From Laburnicola sp. R22_1 (Eukaryota > Ascomycota > Dothideomycetes > Pleosporales > Didymosphaeriaceae), in assembly GCA_014281115.1 (NCBI GenBank), contig JACONQ010000001.1:1674001-1738000 (forward strand): 64,000 nt of DNA, written 5' to 3'. The notes under the pieces are model-generated. The model was not told where the DNA came from. It saw nothing but the letters and a program-made list of their open reading frames with translations, and did no database searches. Of the stretch, positions 33,422-45,625 are shown piece by piece. The translations under genes and the position numbers were made by a program. Each line of letters opens with the position of its first letter. Position 1 is the first letter of the stretch.

Positions 33422-36086
33422 ACGATCCAGCACCGGTGCGATTATGAACATGACAGGAGAGTTTAGAGAGATGGTCGGTCAGACGAGGTTGCGTGTGGTT
33501 TAATTCTTTCTTCTAGCTGTTGGAGTTGATAGAAGCCTTCTGTCCCTCTTCAGGCGCATGGACAGCGGCACTCTACGGAGCACGAAGCGACAGCGCTTCA
33601 TTTGGACTGGTTCTGTGGGCGCTTTTCCTACTAGATATTTTCTGGACGGTTACCTTAAACGAAATGTAACCTTATTATCACTTGTATCATGTTTGCCTCA
33701 GCTGCAGCCAAGTCTCGGCCCCATGCCAAAGCCTGCAACCCAAGCCTGGCGTCATAGGGAGCTCAATCAGGTAAGGACCGAACTTCAAGCGTCTCAGCTT
33801 TCAAGGCGCGGATCAACCTCAATCTCGAAGGCACCATTAAGGGCGCTCTTATGCGCTGCCTCGGTGTGGTCCTGCTATCTGTTTTGCATGTACGCAGAGT
33901 CCCGTATTGATTGAATGGCACAGCAAGATATCAAATACGATGAATTGTGTTGCGGCACTCGATGTCTGACCAAGCGCCTGCACACCAGCTCGACGCTAAT
34001 TAGCCAGAACGAAACTTCGCGAAGGAAGCGTTGAAGTCTCGAGCAGCGATGTCAATGTTCCCTGTGGAACCCTGAAATCTTCCCGAGGCTCAGGTCGTCT
34101 GGAATAACAGGCCTGAAGAAAACACGGTTGCCCAGTCGTTGGCCCTGTCTGAAGGCCCTCTTTGCTCTAAAATATCTGCGCACAAGCTTCTCCCACTCCA
34201 CAACCCAAATCCACACCTCCTCTTTATTGTCCCATTGTATGTCCTTGCCTGTACCAAGGTTCGCTCCTTACCCGCGCTGACGGCCAAACCACATCCAGGC
34301 TGGGGCCTCGTCCAAACGTCGCTTCGAAAGTGTTCCAGACTTTTTCAGCTGTTCTCTTGTTTCGCCCGCCCGCATTGTTGCCCGAGTCGCTAATGTGATC
34401 TGCGACGATTCCACATCTGGAGTCTTGCAGTGCTCAGAGATCTGCAACCAAGGCTCTGTTGGAAGCCGAGGGAGCGCGGCCGCTTCCATATTTGTCTTAT
34501 CGGGGTCTTTCAGGCGTTGCATTGTCAGAAATATGAAGAGGATCGCATGAAATGCGGTGCTCTTGTGAGAAGCGGCTGGAGGCCTAGTGAGGCTAATCAA
34601 TCCAAACTGTTGTTCAGCAGCGGATAGTTGTAGGAATGCATTGCACTAACCCCCGATTGATTCGCGCAGATAGCACGACTAATTCCTGTGCCGTTACTAG
34701 TCTTATTGGACAAGAAAGGTTCCACAAAAGAAGCTTGATGAATGAAGACGTCAAAGCCGATCAGTCGACCGAAGAATCCCCACTACCATCAAACTATGAC
34801 TATTCTATCATGGAAATTTGTCAATGTTCGAAGAACCAGGTCTTAGTTTTGGATCCCTATGTCGATGTTTCTTGTATTCCTTGATAGGCTTTTTTAACGC
34901 GTTATCGTCGGCCATGCTGAGTGAATATATGGACGTTGGGTGGGGTACCATGCTCCAAATTCTAACAATTCAGCAGCTGCAAAGTGACCTGCTGCTTAAT
35001 TTTTCCTTTCTTCGGGGTGACGGTCGTTCTGTCATCACGCATCAACCGTTTTCGTTCGATTGGTAATGTGTCGGCATGTCAGAAGGTGTGAGGATCGTGA
35101 GATTGACACACTTTCGGGTCCACATCTGCATGTATCACCGAGTGTTCTGGATCACAGCGCAGACACTCGTGTCCCGTAAATGAAAGCTTACCTTGAGACT
35201 AGGAAGAAGGCTAGGTTGTGTAAAACGACAAGGCGGAGTTCAACTCAAGACCTGGTTCGAGGCAGCTAGATGTTGGTACAGATGCTAATCTGCCAAGTGC
35301 ATGTCGTGAAAAGCATATAGCGTACGGCTTTAGGATACCTAATACTAATTTAAGAGCACATCAACGGCCAACCGATCGCACGAGACATGGCGAAGAGTCG
35401 AAGACGTCGGGATCACTCCAGACCCAGCGCGCTAAACTTCTTCCGGTCAAGGTTCTGATCACACTCCGTCCGGATGCCTAGGCGTTGCACTGCGCCTTCC
35501 TACCAATCTCCATCACCATCTGCCCTGCCTTCATCCTCAGCTCTCTCTCTCGTTATATACCAATACTATCTTACAATGGATTCGCGTTATCGACGCGCAT
35601 TCGTGGGAGTTGCTTCCAGCGAACTGCAAAATCGTGCGCTTACCCGGCGGCCTGCGTAGCGGCCATGGTAAGCACCGCGCGACCGGAGTTCTCAAGGCAG
35701 CGGGGCTCTGTGGCCGCAGTCATGTCATAGCCCCATGTGGCTATTCTGTTCAATTGCACGACCATGTTTCGCTAAAACACTCCGTAGCCTTGAAACTTCG
35801 AAACTTGTCCGTAGGGCAAAATCGCGTGCTCCGGCGGCGAAGTACTACTGCAATTCAGGCCTACCGTCGGCCAGGATCGAGTCTCACTCCCAATCTCCTA
35901 TCTTCATATACCACAGCTTTGCCCATCTGATCCTGCGCTAGAAGCACTTGACTGTCTCCATTCATTCATTTGTCCCTCGTTTGAGCGCATCATCCATTCC
36001 TTTCGTTTCTTTTCATTATCTTGCACGCGCAAGTTGCGTGCACGTTTATACCATCGTTGATTTTTATCCTCTCGCTACTAAGAAAC
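33422..36086. other. Long gene-free region
   Basis: About 2.7 kb between the two secreted-protein genes. No supportable gene was found. The last 150 bp are C/T-rich and lead into the start codon of the next gene. Confidence 0.45.
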
Positions 36087-38357
36087 ATGAAGACTCCTCA
36101 CACCACTTTCCTTTTTGCGGCCCTTTTGGGGCTCGCTGCAGCCTCAGATGACATCCGCTGCGCGGATCAATCTATTCCCATACCCGGAGTCGGTAAAGCA
36201 GTGACTGCGGCCACGGAGGTTACCATTCAAAGCGCAATCGACAAGGTCTGTGACCACCCAGAGAATTTCCTGCCTGATGCGAGTGGCATCGCTGCCCTCC
36301 CCGGTATCGACGCCGACCTGCAATTCAAGATCACGCTTCCAGAGGCTATAACCAAGGTGTCTTCGGAAGTCTGCCACCGCGTCCTCACCGCCATCATTGG
36401 ACAATGTATTGCGGATCAGAACCTCTTGGGTGGCTCTGCTGTCGTAGACGGTGCACTATACGAGATTGGCCAACTCGGCGAAAAGATTAACTTGCCAGAG
36501 CTCGGAGCTCCCGCGCTCCCCAGCATGACGAGCTCTCCCGTCGATGCTATTGCTTCCGAACTACCCAAGATTACGGAAGCTGCGGGCCTCCTGCCAAACA
36601 TCCCTGGTCTGTCTGGCCTATTCAAGAGATTCAACATTGGTACATTCGATCCCGAGTACGCTAAGACAAAATATTATAACTTCAAGGTGTCAGCGACGGA
36701 CGGTTCGCCCCAGGCCACGGCTGCTCCGGAACCTGACTCTGAAGCCCCGGCTGAAGATCCTGAGGCGGCGGATCCTGAGGGAGAAGAGTCGCTTGAAGAA
36801 GAGCCGCTTGACGAAGAAGAAGAGCCGCTTGACGAAGAAGAAGAGCCGCTTGGCGAAGAAGAAGAGCCGCTTGACGAAGAAGAAGAGCCGCTTGACGAAG
36901 AAGAAGAGCCGCTTGACGAAGAAGAAGAGCCGCTTGACGAAGAAGAAGAGCCGCTTGACGAAGAAGAAGAGCCGCTCGAGGGAGAAGAGCCGCTGGATGA
37001 AGAGCCGCTGGATGACGAGCCGCTGGATGAAGAAGAAGAGCCGCTGGATGAAGAGCCGCTGGATGAAGAAGAAGAGCCGCTGGATGAAGAGCCGCTAGAT
37101 GACGAGCCACTGGATGACGAGCCGCTGGATGAAGAGCCACTGGATGACGAGCCGCTGGATGACGAGCCGCTGGATGAGCCGCTGGATGAGCCGCTGGACG
37201 ATCCCGCCCTCGAAGAAGAAGATCCAGCCCTTGAAGATCCCGCAGTCGAAGAGCCTCTTGACGAAGAAGACCCAGCATCCGAAGAGCCTCTCGACGAAGA
37301 AGACCCGCTCGATGAAACTCTCGACGAAGATCCGCTCGATGAAACTCTCGAAGAAGACCCGCTCGATGAATCTGTCGACGAAGAAGACCCGCTCGATGAA
37401 ACTCTCGACGAAGATCCGCTCGAAGAAGAGCCGAGTGTGCCGATTTCGACGCCCCAGCCTGGTAGGCCAGCCGCTCCCACGCCACCCTTCCCAGCAGGAA
37501 ACATGACAGTTGTGCCCGCAACCGGTTCAGCAGTTCTGCCTGTGCTAAGTTCAGACGTTCTGCCAACCGCCACCGCTGCCCCTGACACGCCTTCAATCGT
37601 TACACCTGTCAGCCCTTCAGGTACTCCTCCAGCTGGAGGCGTTGAGCCCTCGATGCCAGGCCCCGTACCAATCGACACACCAGGTGCTACTCCGAGCGCA
37701 GGCGTAGAAGTCCCGTCCATCGGACACCCTTCTCCCGAGCCTCAGCCCATTGACCCTGCTACTCCAACTCCAGTACCTGAGGTCCCATCCATCGCTCACC
37801 CTTCTTCCGGAAAATGCGTTCCTTGCACCACTCAGGGCGAACTGGTCTGCATCGCCGACGACTCATTCGGCCTTTGCGATGTCGGATGCGCTACTCCTCA
37901 GAAGCTCGCCCCTGGCACGGTTTGCAATGGCTCGAAGGTACCTGCTGCCGGAGGCGCCGCAGCTCCAGCTCCCGAAGCACCAGTAGCACCAGCTCCAGAG
38001 GCACCAGTAGCACCAGCTCCAGAGGCACCAGTAGCACCAGCTCCAGAAGCGCCAGTAGCTCCGGCTCCTGCAGCGCCCGCCGCCCCCGCAGACGGTTCCT
38101 ATAATCCACCCCCAACTCCAACTGGCGTTCCAGACGGCTCCTACACTGAGAAGCCCTGGGCCCCTGAAGCGCTCGTCGCTCCTGCCAATCCCGAGAACGC
38201 AATCCAACCTGGACCCGTTGAAGCCCCAGCTTCAGACCCCGTGCCTACTCCGGCACCTGTGCCTGCGCCCGCGACAACGTCATACGCCATGACTACTCTC
38301 GAAAAACGTGTCAAGCCGAGTCAGGCTTCCGTTTTTGTCTGGCCACAAGCAGCTTAG
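36087..38357 (+). CDS. Secreted acidic repeat protein with Cys-rich module
   Basis: A single exon encodes 756 residues from the ATG at 36087. A signal peptide (1-20, MKTPHTTFLFAALLGLAAAS) leads into a folded-looking domain (about 21-175) with Cys in IRCADQ, DKVCDHP, SEVCHRVL and IGQCIADQ. A KR pair near 179 (GLFKR) is a possible Kex2 site. Residues about 218-450 are a highly acidic array of EPLDEEE and EPLDDE units. A Pro/Thr-rich linker follows, then a compact module at about 577-614 with CVPC, ELVC, GLCDVGC and APGTVC, similar in spacing to small fungal carbohydrate-binding modules (CBM19-like; not proven). PEAPVAPA repeats (about 626-667) and a second KR (TLEKR) end it. There is no GPI signal. 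A wall or matrix role is inferred; I do not recognise a named family. Confidence 0.8.
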   Translation: MKTPHTTFLFAALLGLAAASDDIRCADQSIPIPGVGKAVTAATEVTIQSAIDKVCDHPENFLPDASGIAALPGIDADLQFKITLPEAITKVSSEVCHRVLTAIIGQCIADQNLLGGSAVVDGALYEIGQLGEKINLPELGAPALPSMTSSPVDAIASELPKITEAAGLLPNIPGLSGLFKRFNIGTFDPEYAKTKYYNFKVSATDGSPQATAAPEPDSEAPAEDPEAADPEGEESLEEEPLDEEEEPLDEEEEPLGEEEEPLDEEEEPLDEEEEPLDEEEEPLDEEEEPLDEEEEPLEGEEPLDEEPLDDEPLDEEEEPLDEEPLDEEEEPLDEEPLDDEPLDDEPLDEEPLDDEPLDDEPLDEPLDEPLDDPALEEEDPALEDPAVEEPLDEEDPASEEPLDEEDPLDETLDEDPLDETLEEDPLDESVDEEDPLDETLDEDPLEEEPSVPISTPQPGRPAAPTPPFPAGNMTVVPATGSAVLPVLSSDVLPTATAAPDTPSIVTPVSPSGTPPAGGVEPSMPGPVPIDTPGATPSAGVEVPSIGHPSPEPQPIDPATPTPVPEVPSIAHPSSGKCVPCTTQGELVCIADDSFGLCDVGCATPQKLAPGTVCNGSKVPAAGGAAAPAPEAPVAPAPEAPVAPAPEAPVAPAPEAPVAPAPAAPAAPADGSYNPPPTPTGVPDGSYTEKPWAPEALVAPANPENAIQPGPVEAPASDPVPTPAPVPAPATTSYAMTTLEKRVKPSQASVFVWPQAA
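36755..37437 (+). repeat. In-frame 21-bp acidic repeat array (EPLDEEE) and derivatives
   Basis: The first part, to about 36975, is eight near-perfect copies of a 21-bp unit coding EPLDEEE, using CTT for Leu. After that the unit drifts to EPLDEE and EPLDDE with CTG and later CTC for Leu, so the array has three age layers. It gives about 230 residues of extreme negative charge. Confidence 0.85.
37962..38085 (+). repeat. In-frame 24-bp repeat (PEAPVAPA)
   Basis: About four and a half copies of a 24-bp unit encode PEAPVAPA near the C-terminus of the secreted acidic protein. The units are almost identical at DNA level, so this array is young. Confidence 0.85.
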
Positions 38358-41300
38358 GTGGGGCATTGATGCAGTAATATATGTTTATGTTGGAGATATA
38401 GAAGTGGATTAATTGATTTCCTCGTTTGGCGCTATGGCTAGATGGGTTAAACCAAGCAGTCAACTGTGCTGTTACACTTCGGTTACATTCTACAGAGTTT
38501 CGTTATTCTTATTTTGAGTCTCAACACTGAGATTTCGAGCCCTATGGGCCTTCATTGTACATACTTATTTCGTACGAGAATTAGAAATCGTTCTATTAGT
38601 CACCTCACTTCGGGATGGAATTGTGTCTCGGCGGTTTTGGAGTTGGTCGGACTTCGAGGCTGTGGTCATGACTCCGGCGAAGTCCGGATGTCCGTAATTT
38701 CCGTGAAGGACCATCTGACCCACACTACACGTTAGATTTGATGGACGCGCTAGCACAGGTTTTCAGTGTCTGCGAAGGGTCCGAAGGCGTAGTTTATCGT
38801 CATGATAAAGACAGGGCAATATCCGACACCGCAAACGGAAGTAACCACATGCTATTTTTTTCTGGAACTAAGCAAGGCAAAAAGCATGGTTGTATCTCTT
38901 AAGTGGTATATCTGCGGCGCTGTTCACACGCTGCATGTATTGCCGTGCGCATCTCTCAGTTAAGCATGTGTAGTGTATTTAATCGTTTTTCAGCCAATAG
39001 TCCAGATGCGGAAGAGATAGATAGTAGCCAATGAAGGTCACCACCATCTTCGAGCTCTTATACACCAGTTTCCGTGCAGCTGGTACGAGACGAGTGCTGG
39101 TATCTATAAAAACATTGAGTTGATTGCACTCGAAAAGTGCATCATCTCAACAACAGGCCAAGTGCTTCGAAGCTTTTCAACGCGGTTTTTTCTCTCGTAA
39201 GCACGGAAAATGTAATTCCGTTCAGACTTACATGGCTCCAATAATGAGTGAATTTTACCCCTCCTCCCCCCAAAAAAAAAATTCCCCCAACCGCGCTCCG
39301 GAGAGAATGAACCAGCATTTTTAGAGCTCGACATACAGTTTTTAACTGCTGCTCTCGCACAACCGCCATCATATTCTGATAGTACGACTTTTTAGCACCA
39401 TTGGAGTGTGTTAGGTCGGTTTCCAGAAGCCCTTGGGTGCTATAGTAAGTGCGGGAATGCTCAAAGAGCGCCATGCAGACTTGTGCGTAAACTTTCTGAT
39501 ATATCATTCAGATCTCTCCCCAAACATTTGTCGATCTTGGGACGTTTTGGTATCCGACGCACATGTGACTTCTTGCGGTGTGATTTCGGTAATGGGTGGA
39601 CCTCGAAGAGCAGGTGTAGTGCGAAGTTAAAAGTACGTTAACGGATGGCTTTGTGGACCCCGAAAGCGTATATTAAGCTTCTAGCGCAGGGCTTTCGAAG
39701 CAAGTGACGAAAGAAGATTTTCCGAACTCGTGGGAAGGTCCTACTCGCTTCAAGACCGTGTCGCGTTATTTTACACCAAGTCTGCCAGAGCCACGTTTGA
39801 AAGACTTCATTTCCAATCGCCATGGATGCTGACATCTGAGGTTTTCGAAATTTGGGAGACACAGCTGCCATTTCGAAGGCTACAGTAATGGAGCAGGTCG
39901 TCGCACAAAGCACATGGCGCACTTATTGCCCACTACCCACACACTCCATAACGTGCTGTAGGAACCTTTTAGTCCGCAGAACATTTATTCTTCTCAACAT
40001 TGTTTTAGTCAAGTGAGAGCCTGTGTAGATGTAGTGGAGAGAAGAGTAGCAGCGGATAAATGCCTTTATATACACTCCCATCGTCTGAGGCTCTGCAGCC
40101 ATGCCGACTTCCCCCCCGAGACTTGAGATGCTAGACGTACTGTGTAATTTCAGGTCTGAATCAAGATAGTGAGCACCATCACAACGTACTCTTGGTACAC
40201 ATCTTCCGTCGCCATACCACAAATATCAGTAGTTCCACACAAACAACCTCCCGGACGACTTTTAGATTTTCGCATAGTACAGTGAAACACCATCTTTCTT
40301 GTCAAGTCCCATTTTGGAACGCACGGGTTGTCAGGTGACATATTATGGCAAAAGACTTATCCAACATCCCAAAGCACATAAGAGTTCTCCATAGTGTACT
40401 TTTGATGCATGGGGGGCTGAGAAGTGTAGACAGAACAGCCAACAGAAATCGTACCTTAGGTAGATTCATATACTCATGAGACGGCCTATGATACGGCTAA
40501 TACCGCAACCGACATGAACACAACATCCCGTCTTCATGTCTGAAGATGCATGGACGAGTCATCAGGCTCCCATGGAAAGAAAAGCTTAGTCCATCCCGTG
40601 GATTTCTAACCGCACCAGCTCCATATGTATTGGTGTGCAGGCGCAACGTCACCTCGTCCCGCATGGTCCAGGTTGACTAATAATTTTGCAATTGCATTTT
40701 CTTCCAGCGCCTCACAGCAATACAGAAAGCGGAGCTACTTTTGAACACAGCTCATTCGTGTACGGCAAAGGGATTTTAGTATCATCCGTGCCGGTGCGGT
40801 GGCTCAATCGTTCTGTGGATGAAGTTGAGCAGTTGGAGAGTTTTTATACCTTTTCCTCACTCTATGTGCAGAGTGGGTTATCAGCTCTGCATGACCACAT
40901 GTGTGCAGGTCTGACAATAGGTTGTAGCCAAAAGCAACCTCTCGCCCATTCGACAAGTGTGTACCATTTTTTGGTAGCACAAGGTCCACAGCCAAGGTCC
41001 ATGTACCGGCGGATAAGAATTTTTGAGATGCACCCCTACTACTCCCCCAGCGCAAAAGGAGCACATGTAGCTATCCGATTATCTTTTAGAGCGCCTTCCA
41101 TTACACGCAGGGTCCCCGCCCGCGGCACATAGATCTTTTTCGAAGGCATTTTAACTCCAGCACACACATGAATCATGTCTACCTTGTTCTTTTGTCCGGC
41201 GCAGAGAAAAGCGTGAGAGAAGAACACACCACAAAGACCTCCAAGCTTTTATACACCCTCCAACGTACTTGGTCACATGATACAAGCCATTCGCACTTTC

Positions 41301-42072
41301 CAACAACATCAACATGACCTGACATTGGCACCCGACCAAGCCAGATTCCCGCTCAGGCATGAAAAAAAAACGTTTTCAGGATTTGGACTTCGGTGGAGGA
41401 ATCGACACACACACACACCACGCAGACGCGTTCCCCATCGACTCTTCGCAGAGTTCTTTTTCCATTCACACTGCCCTGAGCGCGACACCAGAACGCATTC
41501 TTCAGCGAGATTTTGGAATGTTTCGATGCGCACCGCGCCGAGGAGGAAGTCATCGACTTGTTACTCTCGATTTTTCAAATGTTGGTTCAATCCCATGCGC
41601 ATACGCCCAGCACACCAACACGCATAACGGCCTACCTCAATAGCTTCGAACTATCCCAGCTTCCAGCACCGCACCGTACCATTACGCGCTCGCCAAAGCC
41701 CGTCCACACATGGAGCTGGCGGAGCTTCTTTTTTAAGCCGCAGAACCCATAGAACTTCATATTCAACATTTTAGTTCCCATTCCCAACAAAACAACCTTG
41801 TAGATCGAAGCCCCCCCACTATCCAGCATAGATTTTATACATTGCGCCCCTTCCGCAAACGCAGCGCACATATCGGACATTGCTCAATACTTCTTGTTCT
41901 TCTTCCCACAAACCCACTCCGCGCATATTTCTCCTTCCGCTGCCCGCACCACACACATGAAAGTTCCTCCAGTATATTTTCGGCAACTCCTTTCGCATGA
42001 CTTCCACAATCGCCCAGAGGCCCAACGCAGCCAGACCGCATACAGTCAATGCTTCCCGTTTTCGAAAACCGC

Positions 42073-42189
42073 CATGCAAGACGACATGACTCGCCTCCCA
42101 GGCGCACAACCTCCATGACATCCATGGCGTGTAATTTCAGACAAACGACATGCAAGCCGACTCGCCTCCTAGAAGCACACCCTCCATGA
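42073..42189. repeat. Imperfect direct repeat pair, about 45 bp
   Basis: Copies at 42073-42118 and 42149-42189 share CATGCAAG, GACTCGCCTCC, GCACA and CCTCCATGA with a few gaps and substitutions. It is an old local duplication in non-coding DNA. Confidence 0.7.
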
Positions 42190-42313
42190 AGGGTTGAGAT
42201 TCGGTTTTTAGAGACGAAGAGACATTTGCCAAAGGTCTGCTTTTTTAGTACTGCACAACGAAGCGCGAGTGGAAAGTAGTGTGGAAAGAAGAAACTATGT
42301 GCAGAGAGAGGGG

Positions 42314-42423
42314 AGGCTTTGTATGCCCACGCACGACCACCCAACTCAGAACACACGAGATGCAACGAAAGAAACAGGGCAAATCTGCAGAAGCTTTATA
42401 CACCCACTACGACCACCCATCTC
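42314..42423. repeat. Imperfect direct repeat pair, about 33 bp, TATA-containing
   Basis: Copies at 42314-42347 and 42391-42423 share the core CGACCACCCA and the pattern AGCTTTATAC-CCCAC. On the minus strand each reads GTGGG-TATAAAG, so the duplication includes a TATA-like element, intact in one copy and altered in the other. Confidence 0.7.
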
Positions 42424-42660
42424 AAAGTCACAGTCAACGCATCTCAACATTGCTCAAAAGCAGCTAGCTTCAACAAGGAAAAATCTTTTAATTCAATTCA
42501 TTTCCGCAGCCACAATAAAATGAAACAAAAGCAATACCAACCGCTCTTTTTACCGACCTCGCAAGAGGGCCAAGTCAAACACCCACACGCAGAACCCATC
42601 CATCTACGTCCATCCCACTCCAGCTATACACGCCTACAGAGGTCCCTATGAAACACAACC

Positions 42661-44773
42661 CTACTGTCCACCCATCCTCTCACTCGTCGCCATCAAACTG
42701 CCAATGAATGTTGTAATCAATCGACTCTGCACTGCTACGATATCCTCAGGCACCAACCAAATAGTGGCACCCATCTTTCTCGCAATACTAATCGCCAACT
42801 TGGCATTCTGATAGCACTCGTCGTCGTTCCTTCCAGGTGCCACAAGGTCGTAGTCGACGTAACTGCTCTTCATGCCAGATAGCACATCAAGGAGGAAGAT
42901 GGCGTTGGAGAGAGAGCTGTCCTTGAAGGAGCGAATTTGTGCGCCCTTGCCGCCACTTCTCTTTGCCATGTCGTTGGCCCAGCGGATCATGTCAGGGTCT
43001 GAAATTTCGCGCTTGCCCAAGCGCTGCGCGAGACCCTGCAGAGTGCTAATAATGTCTCTTCGCATCAGCTGCCAAACAAGACCGAGGGTAAGGGTGCGTT
43101 GGCCGTCGGTGATGTCGGCGCCCTGTATACCAGGTAGGGAGAATGAGTTGGCCTTGCCGAGTTCGACCGCATAGTTTGTGTTCTCAAGAGCCTTGAAGCG
43201 CATGAGCTCTTGGCCATCCCGAGGCTTGTTGACATGGCGCCAGTTGACGCTATTGGGAATGACCTTGTCGTACGCTTGCAGGAGAATACTTCCGTCCTTC
43301 AGATCCTCAAAGAACGATTGCACAACCGGCTGGACATCCAGAGAATTTAGCCACAGGGTGAACACACGAGCCTCGCGCTCGCCCTCGGCGTCAAAGTCAT
43401 CGATGTCTGCCTTCTCTTCTTCGGTTATGGGGTCGAGACCAGGGTGGGTGTTGAACAAATTGGCAACGAAAGCAAGGTTGAGCTTGGGGTTTCCGGCAAC
43501 AAGAGAAGTGGGCGTCAAGAACTTGCGGCAGCCGAGGGCATCGGCGTTCTGAAGCACTTGCTCTGCTCTTTGGTGGAGATCAGATGTCTGGAGCGGGGCG
43601 CGGGAGCATATTTCGGGCTTTAGCTGGTTGAGCAGCACGGTGTAGTTCTCGCCGTCTTTCACGTCAGTCGAGAAGTTGGTGACCCTGCGAAGTTAGTCGG
43701 AGCCACAGGATCGCTAGAGTTATTCGACTTACTTCCTATTCCACTTGGCGTTTTTTAGATGGTAATTGAACCACCTGAGGAGAATCTGCTCCGGGGGCAG
43801 GCGCAAAAACTGCTCGAGCGTTTCGTCGTCCTCCAGCAGCCGGTACAGCTCTGGATGCAGCTTGATATCGATCTTGCCGAGCAGACCTCGCCTAATGATC
43901 TGCCAAATCAGTCCCAGGATCAGATGCTCTCGCACCTCAATTATGTCTCCACTGCCAATGTTCACCACGGAGCAACCAATGCCCTTGGCCGACTCGATGA
44001 CGATGTTGTTGTTCTCGGTCATGTGGAAGGCGTTCAGCGTCTTGATCTTCTTGCCCGGCCTGTTTAGCACACGCTCGTCGATGGTATCGGGCACGCTGTC
44101 GTTGATCAGCTTGCTCAGCACCAGCCCGTCCTTGCACTCGTCGAACATCTCAAAGGTGTCGGTCGGGAAGGGCAGACGGTCGCCAATGTCTGGGTCACCG
44201 GCGAGCACGGCATTGATGTGGCGGGTGAACTCGGTGCGCTCGTCTTCGTTGATGGTGTGGGTGACGTTGGCAGAGGAGCCCTGGACGTGGATCCTGCCGC
44301 CGCCGGTGCTGGACTTGTGGGCGTGTCCTGGAGTCGAGGGCGTGCTGCCGGGGCCGCCTCGCGAGCCGCCCGTGTTCATGCGCTGCTGCGCGGGCGAGGA
44401 CTGGCGCAGCTTCGAGATGAGCTGGCCACAGTTAGTCGGCGGCCAGAGGCATGCTCTTCTTGGTGGAGTATACGCACATCGACATAGTCGTCCAGCTCCA
44501 CGCGCCGCGAGCTGTCGAGCTCGACCTCCTTCAGGGCCTGGCGTACCACGTCGTACGGCTGGTGCTCCGACTGCTGCGTGGCCTTGATGACCGTGGCCTC
44601 GTCCAGGTAGCCCTTGTCGTCGATGTCGAGCTTGCGAAAGGCATCCTGCAGGCCGAAAATCTCGCCCTGCTGGAACTGCGGGTACTTCCTGTGTGCGCAT
44701 TGCGGTCAGCATGGCATGGCATGGCGCGGGGCGGCGGGCGGACGGCGCACTTCTGCAACTTGATGACATTCAT
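42661..44773 (-). CDS. SAC6: Fimbrin (actin-bundling protein SAC6)
   Basis: Four exons (44773-44751, 44688-44478, 44421-43733, 43684-42661; introns of 62, 56 and 48 bp) encode 648 residues, close to yeast Sac6. The first exon codes only MNVIKLQ plus part of a Lys. Exon 2 carries the calcium-sensor region, with an EF-hand-like loop in KLDIDDKGYLDEATV. The rest holds two actin-binding domains of two calponin-homology repeats each, seen as INEDERTEFTRHINAVLAG, GLVLSKLINDSVPDTID, LILGLIWQIIRRGL, VFTLWLNSLDVQPVV, LTLGLVWQLMRRDI and MGATIWLVPEDI. The family cross-links actin filaments in cortical patches and supports endocytosis and polar growth. An insert rich in Ser/Gly/Pro (GGSRGGPGSTPSTPGH) lies between the EF region and the first CH domain. 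Confidence 0.96.
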
Positions 44774-45625
44774 GGCGGCGGCGGTCGTGGCCTGGCGTGT
44801 GTGGGGGGCGGGAGGAGGGTGGCGGGCTGATATAGGTGCGGCAATGTTCCTGCCTTGCTCAGCCCCAGCGTGTTTGCGCGTTCCGTGTCAGAGTCGCACT
44901 CTTGTCTTTGCTGGCTTGCCCCACGTCATCCGCGCCTAGCCTTTGGGCTTGAGGGGCACCGCCGCTTAACTAAGCAGACACACCATCGCCCCTGTCCTGA
45001 CTCCTGAGAGAGAAAGAATGCCATTCACTGGCTCCTTATCCCGTTCATTGCGGCTTTGACGCTACCGTGTGAAGCACATGGCCAAGCCTTGCTCTTGCTC
45101 ACAGTGACGCACGCATCTTCTACCACATCTCCAGGCACAAGCGTAGACGGTTGCCTGAAGGACCACGCGGCCTGGGACGACCACCCCAGTCTCCCGCTCC
45201 TAGCTGTACAAGAGACACGCGCGCCCTCCATGGCCGTGTGCTCACACTCAAATCTACCTTTGCCCATGTCACACAATCCTCGCACGCTTCGGGTACTATG
45301 GCACCATGCGAAAGTCACTCTGGTCATACATTCCCCCCAATCACAATCACAGCGCACCTCCAACCCCACGCAGCGTACAAAGAACAGCTTTTGATTCCTC
45401 ATTATCAGTCATAATACTCCCCCGCCGCTTATCCAAATACACACAATCCTCCCCCCCAAAAATACCCTGGCCCATGCAGCAACTGTTGTTTCCGACTCGC
45501 TTGCTGGGCCATGCCAATAGAAACAAATTCAAGGACAATCACCATCCACAGCATACACCCCTCCAAAAAACATCGTCATCATCGTGGAGTCTGTGACCCG
45601 TCACGTCGTTTGAATCCGAACCTCG
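44774..45625. other. Intergenic region upstream of SAC6
   Basis: About 850 bp before the SAC6 ATG, holding its promoter and the 3' end of the unrecognised gene that stops at 45626. The part from 45440 to 45600 is C/A-rich. I see no gene in it. Confidence 0.5.

Larger units (their letters stand above)
38358..42660. other. Long non-coding region with recurring short modules
   Basis: 4.3 kb between the acidic secreted protein and the SAC6 stop. No long credible frame is present. Short motifs recur: TTTATAC at 40065, 40843, 41248, 41834 and 42395, each followed 65-150 bp to the left by TTTTAGT or TTTTAACT; read on the minus strand these are TATA boxes followed by CTAAAA. Two pairs of imperfect direct repeats lie next to SAC6. 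Confidence 0.5.
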
